Shown piece by piece: positions 39,301 through 47,741 of a stretch of 64,000 nucleotides of DNA. The notes beneath the pieces were generated by a model. That model was not told where the DNA came from and made no database searches. It saw nothing but the letters and a program-made list of their open reading frames with translations. Each line of letters begins with the position of its first letter. The stretch's first letter is position 1. The translations under genes were made by a program, and so were the position numbers. The DNA comes from Gammaproteobacteria bacterium (GTDB taxonomy: Bacteria; Pseudomonadota; Gammaproteobacteria; Pseudomonadales; Azotimanducaceae), in assembly GCA_030425195.1 (NCBI GenBank), contig JAUIAV010000009.1, forward strand, positions 1-64,000, in the 5' to 3' direction.

Positions 39301-41158
39301 CGTCGAGATTGGCAATGATCTGATCGTAGACCGAGTCGAACAGCAGAAGGTTCTCGCACTCGCGGATGAAGTCTTCCCGGAGCTCGTCTTCCACCAGCAC
39401 GTCGAGAACGGTCATGTCGCTGAAGGCGACCACCGGCCGGGACGACGCCGCGGCACGGATCATCCCCGGGAACGTCTGCACCAGCAGGGACCGGTTCGCA
39501 GCGAGGGAACTGCTGCCTTCGCCGGTCAGATCGCTGCCCGTGATCGCCAGATTGAGCTCCACGGTGAGCTGCGTGTGGAGATACTGATCCGACTTCTCCG
39601 ACGCCTCTGCCGCATCCACCAGGAGCTTGCGGCCTTCATGAGAGAAGCTGCCGCGCAGCCGGCTGCGCAACGGTGAAGTACGGATCGCTTCCAGTACCTG
39701 GCGCGGGTTCTCTATATCCGAGATCTGCAGAATCTGGCGGATGTCGGTCGGGTGCTCGAGGTATTCCCTCAGAGCCCGGAGATTGCCGACCGCCGCCGCC
39801 TTCCAGCGGTTGTAGAGAAAAATGCCTACGCTCGAGAGCAGCGTCGCCCGCGCATCCTCGTAGTTCTTCTTGGGCTCACCGAACAGCAGCTGAGCGATCC
39901 GGCCGCGCTCGTCGTGCACGGCCTGCTTCTTCTCGTTGTAGTTCTTCCAGGCTTTCGAAAGCGCATCGTCGTAGACCACCCGGTCCGGATCCTGCAGCCA
40001 TTTCAGGAACGTCAGCCGGCGCTCGAGTTCGGCACGCTTGTCGAGCTCGCCCTTGGGCAGCTCCTGATTGGACAGTCTGCCGTACTGGGTCGTGGTGGTG
40101 GCCTTGATGCGCTGGCGAACCTTCAGGTAGCGCAGATAGCGGAACGCCACGCCGAACACGTTGAGATATTCTGTCGGATTGCGGGAGAGCTTCAGCGCCG
40201 CATTGGTCTGCATGCGCTTGAGATTCTCGGACGGATTGAGAAATCGCTGCAGACTCTGCCGGTAGTGCTCGAGGATATAGGGGTTTTTGGCCACGAACTC
40301 CTGACAGCTCATCTCCACCCGGGAGATGCCGGCGACGATGGCATCGCGGAGGTTGGTCACATCGGCGTCCGACGGCGAGTAGTCGATGACACCGTCGATG
40401 TTCCCCTGCTCATACAGCTCGTAGGCGCCCAGCCCCACGTATTTCGCACACTCCTGCCAGGAGAGATTGAGCCGCCGGGCGATGCTGGCAAGGGATTTGG
40501 GCTGGATGGTGCTGAACACACTGTCCCGGAGCGCGAGGATCATGTTGCTCGCGGCCAGCGGGATGGCGCCACCGGAATAGCCGAGCCCGTAAACGATCCC
40601 CACGTTCGGGACATCCACGTTGCTCGCCTCGGCGATGAGCCGGGAGATGCTGTGGGCCTGATTGTTGCGGTTGGCTTCCTCCTTGGCGTCGGCACCGGGC
40701 GTATCCATGAGGGTGACGATGGGCAGGGCCCGCCGCGAATACTGCCGCAGGCGCTCGGCGGCTTTCAGGTGATGTGCGGGCCCCCACTCACCGTTGCGGT
40801 AGGAGCGGTCCTGAGCGATGAAACCCACTTCCCGCATCTCTCCGTCGAAATCCATCTCGAGCACGGCGGCATAAAAGGATCCGTCAGCGACCTCTTCGAT
40901 GACCCGTCCGAGCTGCCGGATGATGTCCGGCGCCGGGGTCCGGCCGGGATCCTCGGCCGCTGCCACCACGGCCTCGATATAGGAATCCACGTCCAGGCGG
41001 CCGAGGTGCTCGGCGCGCCGGTAGATCTCCCGTTTGCCCAGGCAGCCCGGCAGCAGCTCGTCGCTGCCGGTGCTCGGAAATAGAGAAAAGTCCTGGGCCA
41101 GGCTCTCCGCGATCAGATAGAGTCTGTCCCCTTCTTGAAGCTGTTTATCCACAGGCAA
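36308..41158 (-). CDS. Single-chain multidomain acyl-CoA carboxylase (CT-alpha, CT-beta, BC, BCCP)
   Basis: A 1616-residue biotin-dependent carboxylase with all functions in one chain. About 1-320: AccA-like carboxyltransferase (MDTPGADAKEEANRNN, VYGLGYSGGAIPLAAS). About 330-795: charged region I cannot assign. About 800-1025: AccD-like carboxyltransferase (CFVSSGGMQTKEGAGALFSM) without the AccD zinc finger. About 1037-1500: biotin carboxylase, with ATP-grasp loop HGGGGKGIQVV near 1203 and MEMNTRLQVEHPVTEW near 1331. About 1535-1616: biotinyl domain with EAMKIF near 1564. Acetyl-CoA is the likely substrate, but propionyl-CoA or others are possible. It is divergent from moaB-thiolase-fabY and convergent with nhaA. 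This CT-first order differs from eukaryotic acetyl-CoA carboxylase. Confidence 0.92.
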   Translation of the reverse strand: MPVDKQLQEGDRLYLIAESLAQDFSLFPSTGSDELLPGCLGKREIYRRAEHLGRLDVDSYIEAVVAAAEDPGRTPAPDIIRQLGRVIEEVADGSFYAAVLEMDFDGEMREVGFIAQDRSYRNGEWGPAHHLKAAERLRQYSRRALPIVTLMDTPGADAKEEANRNNQAHSISRLIAEASNVDVPNVGIVYGLGYSGGAIPLAASNMILALRDSVFSTIQPKSLASIARRLNLSWQECAKYVGLGAYELYEQGNIDGVIDYSPSDADVTNLRDAIVAGISRVEMSCQEFVAKNPYILEHYRQSLQRFLNPSENLKRMQTNAALKLSRNPTEYLNVFGVAFRYLRYLKVRQRIKATTTTQYGRLSNQELPKGELDKRAELERRLTFLKWLQDPDRVVYDDALSKAWKNYNEKKQAVHDERGRIAQLLFGEPKKNYEDARATLLSSVGIFLYNRWKAAAVGNLRALREYLEHPTDIRQILQISDIENPRQVLEAIRTSPLRSRLRGSFSHEGRKLLVDAAEASEKSDQYLHTQLTVELNLAITGSDLTGEGSSSLAANRSLLVQTFPGMIRAAASSRPVVAFSDMTVLDVLVEDELREDFIRECENLLLFDSVYDQIIANLDGIAEEAQATQALSKDSLGKLIRGTLGLAASGVTLGGEDLAGESASVRESVLYQQMTDWYLRVQRMPKNTEFFRSVEEWKKVAFPYLSDALLVVVTHLFESLLLSYIQSERDGKNYQGRIAPKNIGRKKDFWNRLNMAYRDLRINNVLRDTKNEKQTGYQRFIDTFVKNFEEYYADLLSSDPRSFPGFRLSIEQALAKNLAPCGVITGIGDFDVGDRTIRAGVLVSNVDFQAGSFDMASAEKFCKLMVECAEQHLPVICFVSSGGMQTKEGAGALFSMAAVNDRVTRFVRDHDLPVIVFGFGDCTGGAQASFVTHPLAQTYYFSGTTMPFAGQIVVPSNLPLNSILSNYLSQDPGAMQGLVRHPFHPELDGKLHDIDPDIPLPQETVQDVVSRVVAGVLSQERPVVVAHRPRYTDRDLIRPTRKVLIHARGCTAVKLIRIAQKNDIQVVLVQSDPDMESVSVDMLRNTDQLVCIGGNTPDESYLNAMSVLRVAELEGVDSLHPGIGFLSENSGFAELIRSHGINFIGPRVSSMETMGNKSNAINTALRLNVPVVPGSHGILTDVDSAARVAEDIGYPVLIKAVHGGGGKGIQVVEQPDEFHELFQRVTVEARAAFGNGDVYLEKYVTSLRHIEVQLLRDTQGNTKVLGLRDCSVQRNKQKVFEESDSTMLPDDLREDVFRHTAALADEVAYVGAGTVEFIYDVANNAVYFMEMNTRLQVEHPVTEWVSGIDIVSEQFRIASGESIAHLEPQKNGYAIEARVNAERVQADAAGNLSFRPHPGEVTICEFPEEAGVEVIATVGPGKFVSPFYDSMVAQVIVHAEDRPAAVLKLMNYLDRIDIQGISTNIPLLKRVLADEVFNNGIYDTDYLPDFLSRTDSAALIAEIDASAGEVSGGIDSDAIRIEDSDELKVLSPATAIFYTTPTPTEPEYVTVGDRIKVTTTIGQLEAMKIFTPLKLSDFNAESELYDPEREYEVTRINMATGQQVNAGDLLFVVKPV

Positions 41159-41289
41159 GACAACGGGTTAAAATTCGCCGGTACTCTAGCCACTTGCCCA
41201 GGCGAAGGCAATGCAGGAGCCGCCGATGAACGGCCCTCTACGCGTTCTAACCTACGGAAATCTAAAGATATTCTCAGGATCCTACTGAC

Positions 41290-41793
41290 ATGACCGCCCT
41301 CAACTGTGCGCTCCTCACCATCTCCGACAGCCGTACGATCAAGGAAGACACCTCGGGTGCCCTGCTCGCGGAGCTGCTCACCGCCGACGGGCACCACCTG
41401 GCTGACCGGAATCTGGTGCGTGACGACGTCTATCAGGTGCGCGCCGTGGTGTCCGCCTGGATCGCGGATGCGGACGTTCAGGTGGTGGTGACGACCGGCG
41501 GCACCGGCTTCACCGGGCGGGACAGCACGCCGGAGGCGCTCACGCCCCTGTTCGACAAAACCATCGATGGTTTCGGCGAGCTGTTCCGGCAGATCTCCTT
41601 CGACGAGATCGGCGCTTCCACCATTCAGTCGCGCTGCGTGGGCGGTCTGGCGAATGCGACCCTCATCTTCGCGCTGCCCGGCTCCTCGAACGCCGTGCGC
41701 ACCGGCTGGGAGAAGATCCTGAGGCCTCAGCTGAACATCGAAACCCGCCCCTGCAACTTCGTGGAGCTCATCCCCCGGCTGCTGGAACGCTGA
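41290..41793 (+). CDS. moaB: Molybdopterin adenylyltransferase-like protein MoaB
   Basis: MogA/MoaB-family protein for molybdenum cofactor synthesis. The 167-residue product has [16 protein letters not shown], the MPT-binding [19 protein letters not shown], and [18 protein letters not shown]. The cofactor is needed by MsrP, encoded at 50119. An AGGA nine bases before the ATG is a plausible ribosome-binding site. The upstream 131 bases must carry promoters for this gene and the divergent carboxylase; I see no convincing -10/-35 pair. Confidence 0.93.
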   Translation: MTALNCALLTISDSRTIKEDTSGALLAELLTADGHHLADRNLVRDDVYQVRAVVSAWIADADVQVVVTTGGTGFTGRDSTPEALTPLFDKTIDGFGELFRQISFDEIGASTIQSRCVGGLANATLIFALPGSSNAVRTGWEKILRPQLNIETRPCNFVELIPRLLER

Positions 41794-41802
41794 CACCCGT
41801 TG

Positions 41803-41825
41803 ACGCGGCGGTTAGAATGCCGCGT
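41803..41825 (+). repeat. Perfect inverted repeat between moaB and the thiolase gene
   Basis: ACGCGGC (41803-41809) pairs with GCCGCGT (41819-41825) around a nine-base loop containing TTAGAAT. It begins ten bases past the moaB stop and ends eight bases before the thiolase ATG. No T run follows, so it may be a weak terminator, an attenuator or an mRNA-stability element. Confidence 0.5.
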
Positions 41826-41832
41826 TGATCGT

Positions 41833-43011
41833 ATGCAAGAGACCCTGCCGGTGAGTGATAACGTCTACGTCCTGGGCGCTGCCCGCACGCCCATTGGTTC
41901 CTTCCAGGGCGTTCTCGCCAGCCAGAGCGCGCCCGAGCTGGGTGCTCACGCCATCCGCGCCGCGCTCGAAGGCGCCGGTCTGCCGGACGATGCCGTCAGC
42001 GAGGTGATCATGGGGAACGTGATCAGCGCGGGCCTGAAGCAGGCACCGGCCCGTCAGGCCATGCGTACGGCAGGCCTGCCCGACAGCTGCCATGCTCTCA
42101 CCGTCAACAAGGTCTGCGGATCCGGCATGAAAGCCACCATGCTCGGCCACGATCTGATCCGGGCCGGCAGTGCGGGCGTCGTCGTCTGCGGCGGCATGGA
42201 AAGCATGACCAACGCCCCGTATCTGCTCACCAAAGCCCGGGCCGGCCAGCGTATGGGGCATGGGCAGATGTTCGACAGCATGTTTACAGACGGGCTCGAG
42301 GATGCCGAGACCGGCGGCTCCATGGGCAGCTTCGCTCAAACCACGGCAGACGATTACCAGCTCAGCCGGGAAGCCATGGATGCTTACGCCATCCGTTCGC
42401 TCGAGCGGGCACGTGCGGCCATGGCCGGCGGCCAGCTCAGCGACGAAATCGCGCCGCTGGAACTGTCGGGCCGGACGGTGGACGAGGACGAACAGCCGGG
42501 GCGGGCGAAAGTGGAGAAAATCCCCACCCTCCGACCCGCGTTCAAAGCGGACGGCACCATTACGGCAGCCAACTCCTCCTCCATCTCGGACGGCGCTTCC
42601 GCGCTCGTTCTGTGCGGTGATGACGCGCTCGACGGTCGCAGGCCCATGGCCCGTGTGGTCGGTCATGCCACGCATTCCCGGCATCCGAGCGAATTCACCA
42701 TTGCGCCGGTCGGCGCCATCGGCAAGCTGCTGGACCGGCTCGGCTGGACGGCCGACGACGTGGATCTCTTCGAGATCAACGAGGCATTCGCCATGGTCAC
42801 CATGCTGGCCATTTCGGAGCTGAACCTGGATCCGGAGCGGGTCAACGTCTACGGCGGCGCCTGTGCCCAGGGGCATCCGATCGGTTCCACGGGTTCCAGG
42901 CTCATCGTCACCCTCGCTCATGCCATGCAGCGCATGGACAGAAAACGCGGGATTGCTGCTCTGTGCATCGGCGGCGGTGAAGCAACCGCCGTGGCTCTGG
43001 TGCGCGAATGA
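41833..43011 (+). CDS. Acetyl-CoA acetyltransferase (thiolase)
   Basis: Canonical thiolase, 392 residues. The acyl-accepting cysteine is in TVNKVCGSGMKATML, the catalytic histidine in CAQGHPIGSTGSR, and the second cysteine in ALCIGGGEATA. NEAFAMVTMLA is also present. It could work in acetoacetyl-CoA formation or thiolysis; direction is not decided by sequence. The ATG at 41833 is used; a GTG at 41851 (386 residues) fits the family N-terminus equally well. Its stop overlaps fabY by four bases. Confidence 0.93.
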   Translation: MQETLPVSDNVYVLGAARTPIGSFQGVLASQSAPELGAHAIRAALEGAGLPDDAVSEVIMGNVISAGLKQAPARQAMRTAGLPDSCHALTVNKVCGSGMKATMLGHDLIRAGSAGVVVCGGMESMTNAPYLLTKARAGQRMGHGQMFDSMFTDGLEDAETGGSMGSFAQTTADDYQLSREAMDAYAIRSLERARAAMAGGQLSDEIAPLELSGRTVDEDEQPGRAKVEKIPTLRPAFKADGTITAANSSSISDGASALVLCGDDALDGRRPMARVVGHATHSRHPSEFTIAPVGAIGKLLDRLGWTADDVDLFEINEAFAMVTMLAISELNLDPERVNVYGGACAQGHPIGSTGSRLIVTLAHAMQRMDRKRGIAALCIGGGEATAVALVRE

Positions 43012-44864
43012 CCCGTCTTCCGGTCATCATCGGTTTCGGCGGTATCAATCCGGCCGGCCGCGCGTCCTTTCATCACGCCTACCGCCGCATGGTGATCGAC
43101 GCCCTGGATTCCGCGGCACAGACGCGCACCTACGAAAGTCTGGCACGACTCATGGGTCTCGCGGATCCCGGGACGGATGCCACCCGGTCCCGGATCCGGG
43201 ATCACACCCTGATCCGGAAGATCGAGCTGTTCGACCCTGACCGGGTCTACGTTCATCGCAGCGCCCGTCTGCACGGCGATGCTGAAGGCTCACCATTCAG
43301 TTTCGTGATGAGCAGGCGCTACCTGCCGGAGTCCGTGCCTCCGGACTGGGAAGTGGACGTGGTGAACGATTCCGAGGTCCGGATCACCGTTCCCGACCGG
43401 CTGGAGGTGTTCCTGCCGGATAACCGCAGCTCCCGGGTCGGCAGCGCCGGCCAGCTGCCAACGGGTTTCAATCCCGGCGACCGCTATCAGTCCCGCAACC
43501 ATCCGCGGGGCCTTCAACTCACCGTCTTCGGCGCATCCGACGCGGTCCGTTCCACCGGGCTCGACGTGGAATTTCTGAAGACGAAGGTGGCACCGGACGA
43601 GATCGCCGTGTACTCCGGCTCGGCCATGGGCCAGCTCGACAACGAAGGCTACGGCGGCATGTTCCAGAATCCGCTGCTCGGCCGCCGGCCGACCTCCAAG
43701 AACGTGCCGCTCGGACTGAACGAGATGCCCGGGGATTTCGTCAACGCCTACGTGCTCGGCAGCGCCGGCGGCACGGCAGGCATCATCGGCGCCTGTGCCA
43801 CCTTCCTCTACAACCTCCGCGCGGGCTGCGAGGAGATCAAGTCTGGCCGCAAGCGCCTCGTGCTGGTAGGTAACTCCGAAGCCCCCGTGGTACCGGAAGT
43901 GATCGAGGGCTACCGGACCATGGGTGCGCTCATGGAAGACGAGCAGATCATGTCCCTGGACGGCAGCGACACCGCCGATCACCGGAGAGCCTGCCGGCCG
44001 TTTTCCTCGAACGGCGGCTTCACGGTGGCGGAGAGCGCCATCTACACCATGATCGTGGACGATGAGCTGGCGCTGGAGCTGGGAGCGAGGGTTCTCGGTG
44101 CCGTGCCGGGCGTGTTCGTCAATGCCGACGGTTTCAAGAAATCCATTCCGGGACCCGGTATCGGCAACTACCTCACCGTCGGAAAAGCCATGGGCCTGGC
44201 CCGATCCATCATCGGCGAGGACGGCCTGAGAAAACGGACGCACATGCAGGCCCACGGAACCGGTACGCCACAGAACCGGGTGACCGAATCACACATCCTC
44301 GATGAGCTGTCGCGGATCTACGGCATCGACCGCCTGCCGGTGGCCGCCATCAAGGCCTACGTGGGCCATTCCATGGCACCCGCCGGCGGCGATCAGCTGG
44401 CGGCCATACTCGGCACCTGGGCACACGGCATTCTGCCCGGCATCACGACCATCGATCACATCGCGGAGGACGTGCACCACGACCATCTGGATCTGCCGTT
44501 GACCCATAAACCGCTCGAGAAAGACGAGCAGGCTGCCGCCTTCATCAATTCCAAAGGATTCGGTGGTAACAACGCCACCGGCCTCGTCCTTTCGCCCGCC
44601 ATCACGGAGCAGATGCTGGAACGGCGCTGGGGCCGGGAGAAGATGCTCGAATGGCGACGCCGGAACGAGGCGGTAAACGAGAAAGCGCTGGCCTACGACG
44701 CGGTGGCCGATCACCCGGACACCAGGGCGATCTATCAGTTCGGTGAAGGCGTCGTGGAAGGTGAGGATCTCGAGATCACCACCCGGGAAATCCGCATTCC
44801 GGGTTTCGAACTGCCGGTCCGGCTCGATATCGAAAACCCCTGGTCGGACATGACCGGGGACTGA
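43008..44864 (+). CDS. fabY: Beta-ketoacyl-ACP synthase FabY
   Basis: In Pseudomonas, FabY starts fatty-acid synthesis by condensing acetyl-CoA with malonyl-ACP. The 618-residue product matches that group from the start (RLPVIIGFGGINPAGRASFHH). The Cys-His-His triad is Cys263 (IIGACATFLYN), His416 (MQAHGTGTPQN) and His454 (AYVGHSMAPAGG). It is coupled to the thiolase gene by a four-base overlap and lies next to the giant carboxylase, a possible malonyl-CoA source. Confidence 0.93.
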   Translation: MTRLPVIIGFGGINPAGRASFHHAYRRMVIDALDSAAQTRTYESLARLMGLADPGTDATRSRIRDHTLIRKIELFDPDRVYVHRSARLHGDAEGSPFSFVMSRRYLPESVPPDWEVDVVNDSEVRITVPDRLEVFLPDNRSSRVGSAGQLPTGFNPGDRYQSRNHPRGLQLTVFGASDAVRSTGLDVEFLKTKVAPDEIAVYSGSAMGQLDNEGYGGMFQNPLLGRRPTSKNVPLGLNEMPGDFVNAYVLGSAGGTAGIIGACATFLYNLRAGCEEIKSGRKRLVLVGNSEAPVVPEVIEGYRTMGALMEDEQIMSLDGSDTADHRRACRPFSSNGGFTVAESAIYTMIVDDELALELGARVLGAVPGVFVNADGFKKSIPGPGIGNYLTVGKAMGLARSIIGEDGLRKRTHMQAHGTGTPQNRVTESHILDELSRIYGIDRLPVAAIKAYVGHSMAPAGGDQLAAILGTWAHGILPGITTIDHIAEDVHHDHLDLPLTHKPLEKDEQAAAFINSKGFGGNNATGLVLSPAITEQMLERRWGREKMLEWRRRNEAVNEKALAYDAVADHPDTRAIYQFGEGVVEGEDLEITTREIRIPGFELPVRLDIENPWSDMTGD

Positions 44865-44870
44865 CCCGGT
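44853..44870. terminator. Small hairpin at the fabY / SirB1-like convergent junction
   Basis: ACCGGG (44853-44858) pairs perfectly with CCCGGT (44865-44870) around GACTGA, which contains the fabY stop codon. The convergent gene ends at 44874. It has no T run, so terminator function is only a possibility. Confidence 0.3.
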
Positions 44871-44873
44871 GGC

Positions 44874-45629
44874 TCAGTGCAGGGTGTCCTGACGGTCACC
44901 CAGCTCGGCAAGACGCCGCCTCGCCATCACCGCAACCGCTTCGTCACCGCCTTCGGCGAGCTGCTCGAACGCCGTGCGCGCCCCCTGCACGGACCCGAGC
45001 CGCAGCCAGTACTCGCCCTGCTCGAACAGAAGCGCCGTGCTGGTGGGAAGAACGCGCAGCTGACAGTCCACCATCTCCAGCGCCCGATGAAATTCGGCCA
45101 TCGACACGAAATGGTATTTGAGGTTATTGAACATCCTGAGCAGGATGTCGGGCGTGCGCGCCACCGTAAACGGATTACCGGCGGCGGCAGGTTCCGGAAG
45201 TGCCGCGAGAAAGTCCGCTTCCGAGCCCGTTGCCATCCGGAAGGGATCCACCAGCGCCTGACCGACGCGGATCAGGAAATGGCCTGGGAAGTTGATGCCC
45301 GACGTCTGCTGGCCCGACTGCTCGGCCAGATATGAGATCAACGCCGCCAGGGTGATGGGCAGGCCGCGTCGGGTCTCCAGCAGGCTGTCCATCCGACTGC
45401 CCGCGATCACGTCCGCAGGCGGTTTGCCGCCGAACCCATCCTCCTTGAGGAAGCGCCAGGGCGTTTCCCGATCGTCGTAGCGACGCGCAAGGGCCTCTAG
45501 CGCCGCTTCCGTGCTGCTCCGGTCGAATGTCTCGGCCACGCATTCGTTGACCATCAGCGCCGCAGACATGAAGGAAGCGCTCTCCTCCGCTGCCAGCGCG
45601 CCCAGCCTGGCGAGCACTTCCGGCTGCAT
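44874..45629 (-). CDS. SirB1-family transglutaminase-like protein with TPR region
   Basis: A 251-residue protein of the SirB1/YchA group. The N-terminal transglutaminase-like fold contains SRMDSLLETRRGLPITLAAL and INFPGHFLIRVG, the family motifs around the cysteine-less core. The C-terminus has TPR-like helices (LLFEQGEYWLRLGSVQGART). Family function is poorly defined; sirB1 often lies next to release-factor genes. Here its start overlaps the prfC stop by one base. Confidence 0.85.
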   Translation of the reverse strand: MQPEVLARLGALAAEESASFMSAALMVNECVAETFDRSSTEAALEALARRYDDRETPWRFLKEDGFGGKPPADVIAGSRMDSLLETRRGLPITLAALISYLAEQSGQQTSGINFPGHFLIRVGQALVDPFRMATGSEADFLAALPEPAAAGNPFTVARTPDILLRMFNNLKYHFVSMAEFHRALEMVDCQLRVLPTSTALLFEQGEYWLRLGSVQGARTAFEQLAEGGDEAVAVMARRRLAELGDRQDTLH

Positions 45630-47221
45630 CAGTGCTCCCGGGTCTTCGAGAAAGTGACATCCGGCCAGCGGTCCTCGACCAGCGCCAGATTCGCCCGGGT
45701 CGGCGCCAGATAGGTGAGGTACCCGCCGCCATCGAGCGCCAGCTGCTCCTCGTGCTTACGCCTGAATTCCTCGAGCATCTTCGCATCGGCGCAGGTCACC
45801 CAGCGGGCGGTGGAAATGTTCGCATCCTCGTACACGCAGTCGGCCCGATATTCGTCTTTCAGACGGTAGGCGACCAGATCGAACTGCAGCACGCCCACCG
45901 CACCCACGATCAGATCGTTCCGCGTCAGCGGTTTGAAGATCTGGCTGGCCCCCTCTTCCGCGAGCTGATCGAGACCTTTTTCCAGCTGTTTCGTCTTCAG
46001 CGGGTCCTTCACCCGGACCCGCCGGAACAGCTCCGGCGCGAAGTTGGGGATCCCCTTGAAACGCAGCGTTTCGCCTTCGCTGAACACATCACCGATCTGG
46101 ATGGTGCCGTGGTTGTGCAGCCCGATGATGTCGCCCGGAAAAGCCTCGGATGCCTGCACCCGGTCGCCCGCCATGAAGGTCACCGCGTCCGTGACCTTGA
46201 TCTGCTTGTTCAGACGGACGTGCTGAATCCGCATCCCGTGCTCGTAAGTACCCGAGCAGACCCTCAGAAAGGCGATCCGGTCCCGGTGTTTGGGGTCCAT
46301 GTTCGCCTGAATCTTGAAAACGAAGCCGGAGAACTTCTCTTCCTTCGGCAGCACCATCCGGGTCTCGGTCTCCCTCGGCTGTGGCGGTGGTGCCATGGAG
46401 ACGAAGCCGTCGAGCAGCTCGTGCACCCCGAAGTTGCCGAGCGCGGTGCCGAAGTAAACGGGCGTCAGGGTTGCACCGAGGAAGTCCTCCAGGTCGAACG
46501 CATGACTGGCACCACGGACCAGCTCGATTTCCTCCACGAAATCGTCGTACTCGTCGCCGAGAAAGGCTCTGGCCGCGTCGCTTTCCAGGCCTTCGATCCC
46601 GGCATAGGGATGAATGTGATGACCATGGCCCTGCTCGTAGCAGATGATCCGGTCACCGTAGAGATCGTAGACACCGCGGAAGTAGCGGCCCATGCCGATG
46701 GGCCAGTTCATGGGTGCGCACTGAATCTGCAGAATGTCCTCGATCTCGTCGAGCACCTCGATGGGATCGCGGATCTCCCGGTCCAGCTTGTTGATGAAGG
46801 TGAGAATGGGGGTATCCCGCAGCCGGCACACCTCCATGAGCTTGATGGTTCTCGGTTCCACGCCTCTGGCGCCGTCGATCACCATGAGGGCCGAGTCTAC
46901 GGCGGTCAGCGTCCGGTAGGTATCCTCCGAGAAGTCCTCGTGGCCGGGCGTGTCGAGCAGATTCACCACCGCGTTCCCGTATGGAAACTGCATCACGGAC
47001 GTGGTCACCGAGATGCCCCGCTCCTGTTCCATGGTCATCCAGTCGGACGTGGCATGACGGTCCGACTTTCTCGATTTCACGGTTCCCGCGAGCTGGATGG
47101 CGTTGCCGAAGAGCAGCAGCTTCTCGGTCATCGTCGTCTTGCCCGCATCGGGATGGGAAATGATGGCAAAGGTTCGGCGGGCGTCTACTTCCCGTGCGAA
47201 AACCGCCGGACTGGCAGCCAT
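45629..47221 (-). CDS. prfC: Peptide chain release factor 3
   Basis: Translational GTPase that recycles RF1 and RF2. The 530-residue product (E. coli 529) shows G1 [19 protein letters not shown]3 [18 protein letters not shown] and G4 FINKLDRE, and continues through EF-Tu-like domains II and III. It lies upstream of the SirB1-like gene and 46 bases downstream of rimI on the same strand. Confidence 0.97.
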   Translation of the reverse strand: MAASPAVFAREVDARRTFAIISHPDAGKTTMTEKLLLFGNAIQLAGTVKSRKSDRHATSDWMTMEQERGISVTTSVMQFPYGNAVVNLLDTPGHEDFSEDTYRTLTAVDSALMVIDGARGVEPRTIKLMEVCRLRDTPILTFINKLDREIRDPIEVLDEIEDILQIQCAPMNWPIGMGRYFRGVYDLYGDRIICYEQGHGHHIHPYAGIEGLESDAARAFLGDEYDDFVEEIELVRGASHAFDLEDFLGATLTPVYFGTALGNFGVHELLDGFVSMAPPPQPRETETRMVLPKEEKFSGFVFKIQANMDPKHRDRIAFLRVCSGTYEHGMRIQHVRLNKQIKVTDAVTFMAGDRVQASEAFPGDIIGLHNHGTIQIGDVFSEGETLRFKGIPNFAPELFRRVRVKDPLKTKQLEKGLDQLAEEGASQIFKPLTRNDLIVGAVGVLQFDLVAYRLKDEYRADCVYEDANISTARWVTCADAKMLEEFRRKHEEQLALDGGGYLTYLAPTRANLALVEDRWPDVTFSKTREH

Positions 47222-47267
47222 GGAGACCTCGGAACGGTGAAAAGCGGGCGATTATACCCGCGCGCCT

Positions 47268-47741
47268 TCAACTTCTCGAAGCGTTCCGGGTGGCGAAAAA
47301 CCCTTCGAGATCCAGAACCAGCACCCGGGCATCCTCATGACCGAGCGGCGCCGGATAGTAATCCTTGCGCACGCCCACCTCATTGAAGCCCATGGATTCG
47401 TACAGCCGCCCGGCAATCCGGTTGGAAGGCCGGACTTCGAGAAACAGCGCGTCGGCGCCGGCCTCGAAGGCTTTCCGGAGCGCGTGCATGACCAGCTCAC
47501 GGCCGAGACCGCGTCCCTGCTCGCTGGCCCGGATGCACAGGTTCAGAAGGTGTGCCTCAGCCGCACCCACCGTGACGATGGCATGCCCGAGCACCTCGCC
47601 GTCCTGCTCCAGGACCCAGCACTGGTTGCCTACCTTGAGGCAGTCCGTGAACACCCCGCGGGTCCAGGGGAAGTCATAGCCCGTGAATTCGTTCGCGAGC
47701 ACGGCATCCAGGTCCTGCGTGTACATGGGGCGGATGTTCAC
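47268..47741 (-). CDS. rimI: Ribosomal protein S18 alanine N-acetyltransferase RimI
   Basis: GNAT-fold acetyltransferase acting on the S18 N-terminus. Residues: MYTQDLDAVLANEF at the start, acetyl-CoA motif RASEQGRGLGRELVMHAL, and the RimI-like VRPSNRIAGRLYESMGFNEVGVRKDYYP. Length 157 (E. coli 148). It overlaps the HolD-like gene by four bases, as holD-rimI does in E. coli. Confidence 0.93.
   Translation of the reverse strand: MNIRPMYTQDLDAVLANEFTGYDFPWTRGVFTDCLKVGNQCWVLEQDGEVLGHAIVTVGAAEAHLLNLCIRASEQGRGLGRELVMHALRKAFEAGADALFLEVRPSNRIAGRLYESMGFNEVGVRKDYYPAPLGHEDARVLVLDLEGFFATRNASRS

Noticed and set aside
36845-39676. A 943-codon open frame on the plus strand, antisense to the carboxylase gene
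   Set aside because: It mirrors the wobble-base bias of a high-G+C gene, is rich in His and Arg with no recognisable domain, and lies within a gene with clear motifs on the other strand.
41145-41153. TTATCCACA, a perfect DnaA-box match
   Set aside because: It is a single copy inside the first codons of the carboxylase, with no neighbouring boxes, AT-rich region or origin genes.
41211-41288. A 25-codon frame ending just before moaB
   Set aside because: No ribosome-binding site or recognisable peptide; probably chance, though it overlaps the moaB leader.
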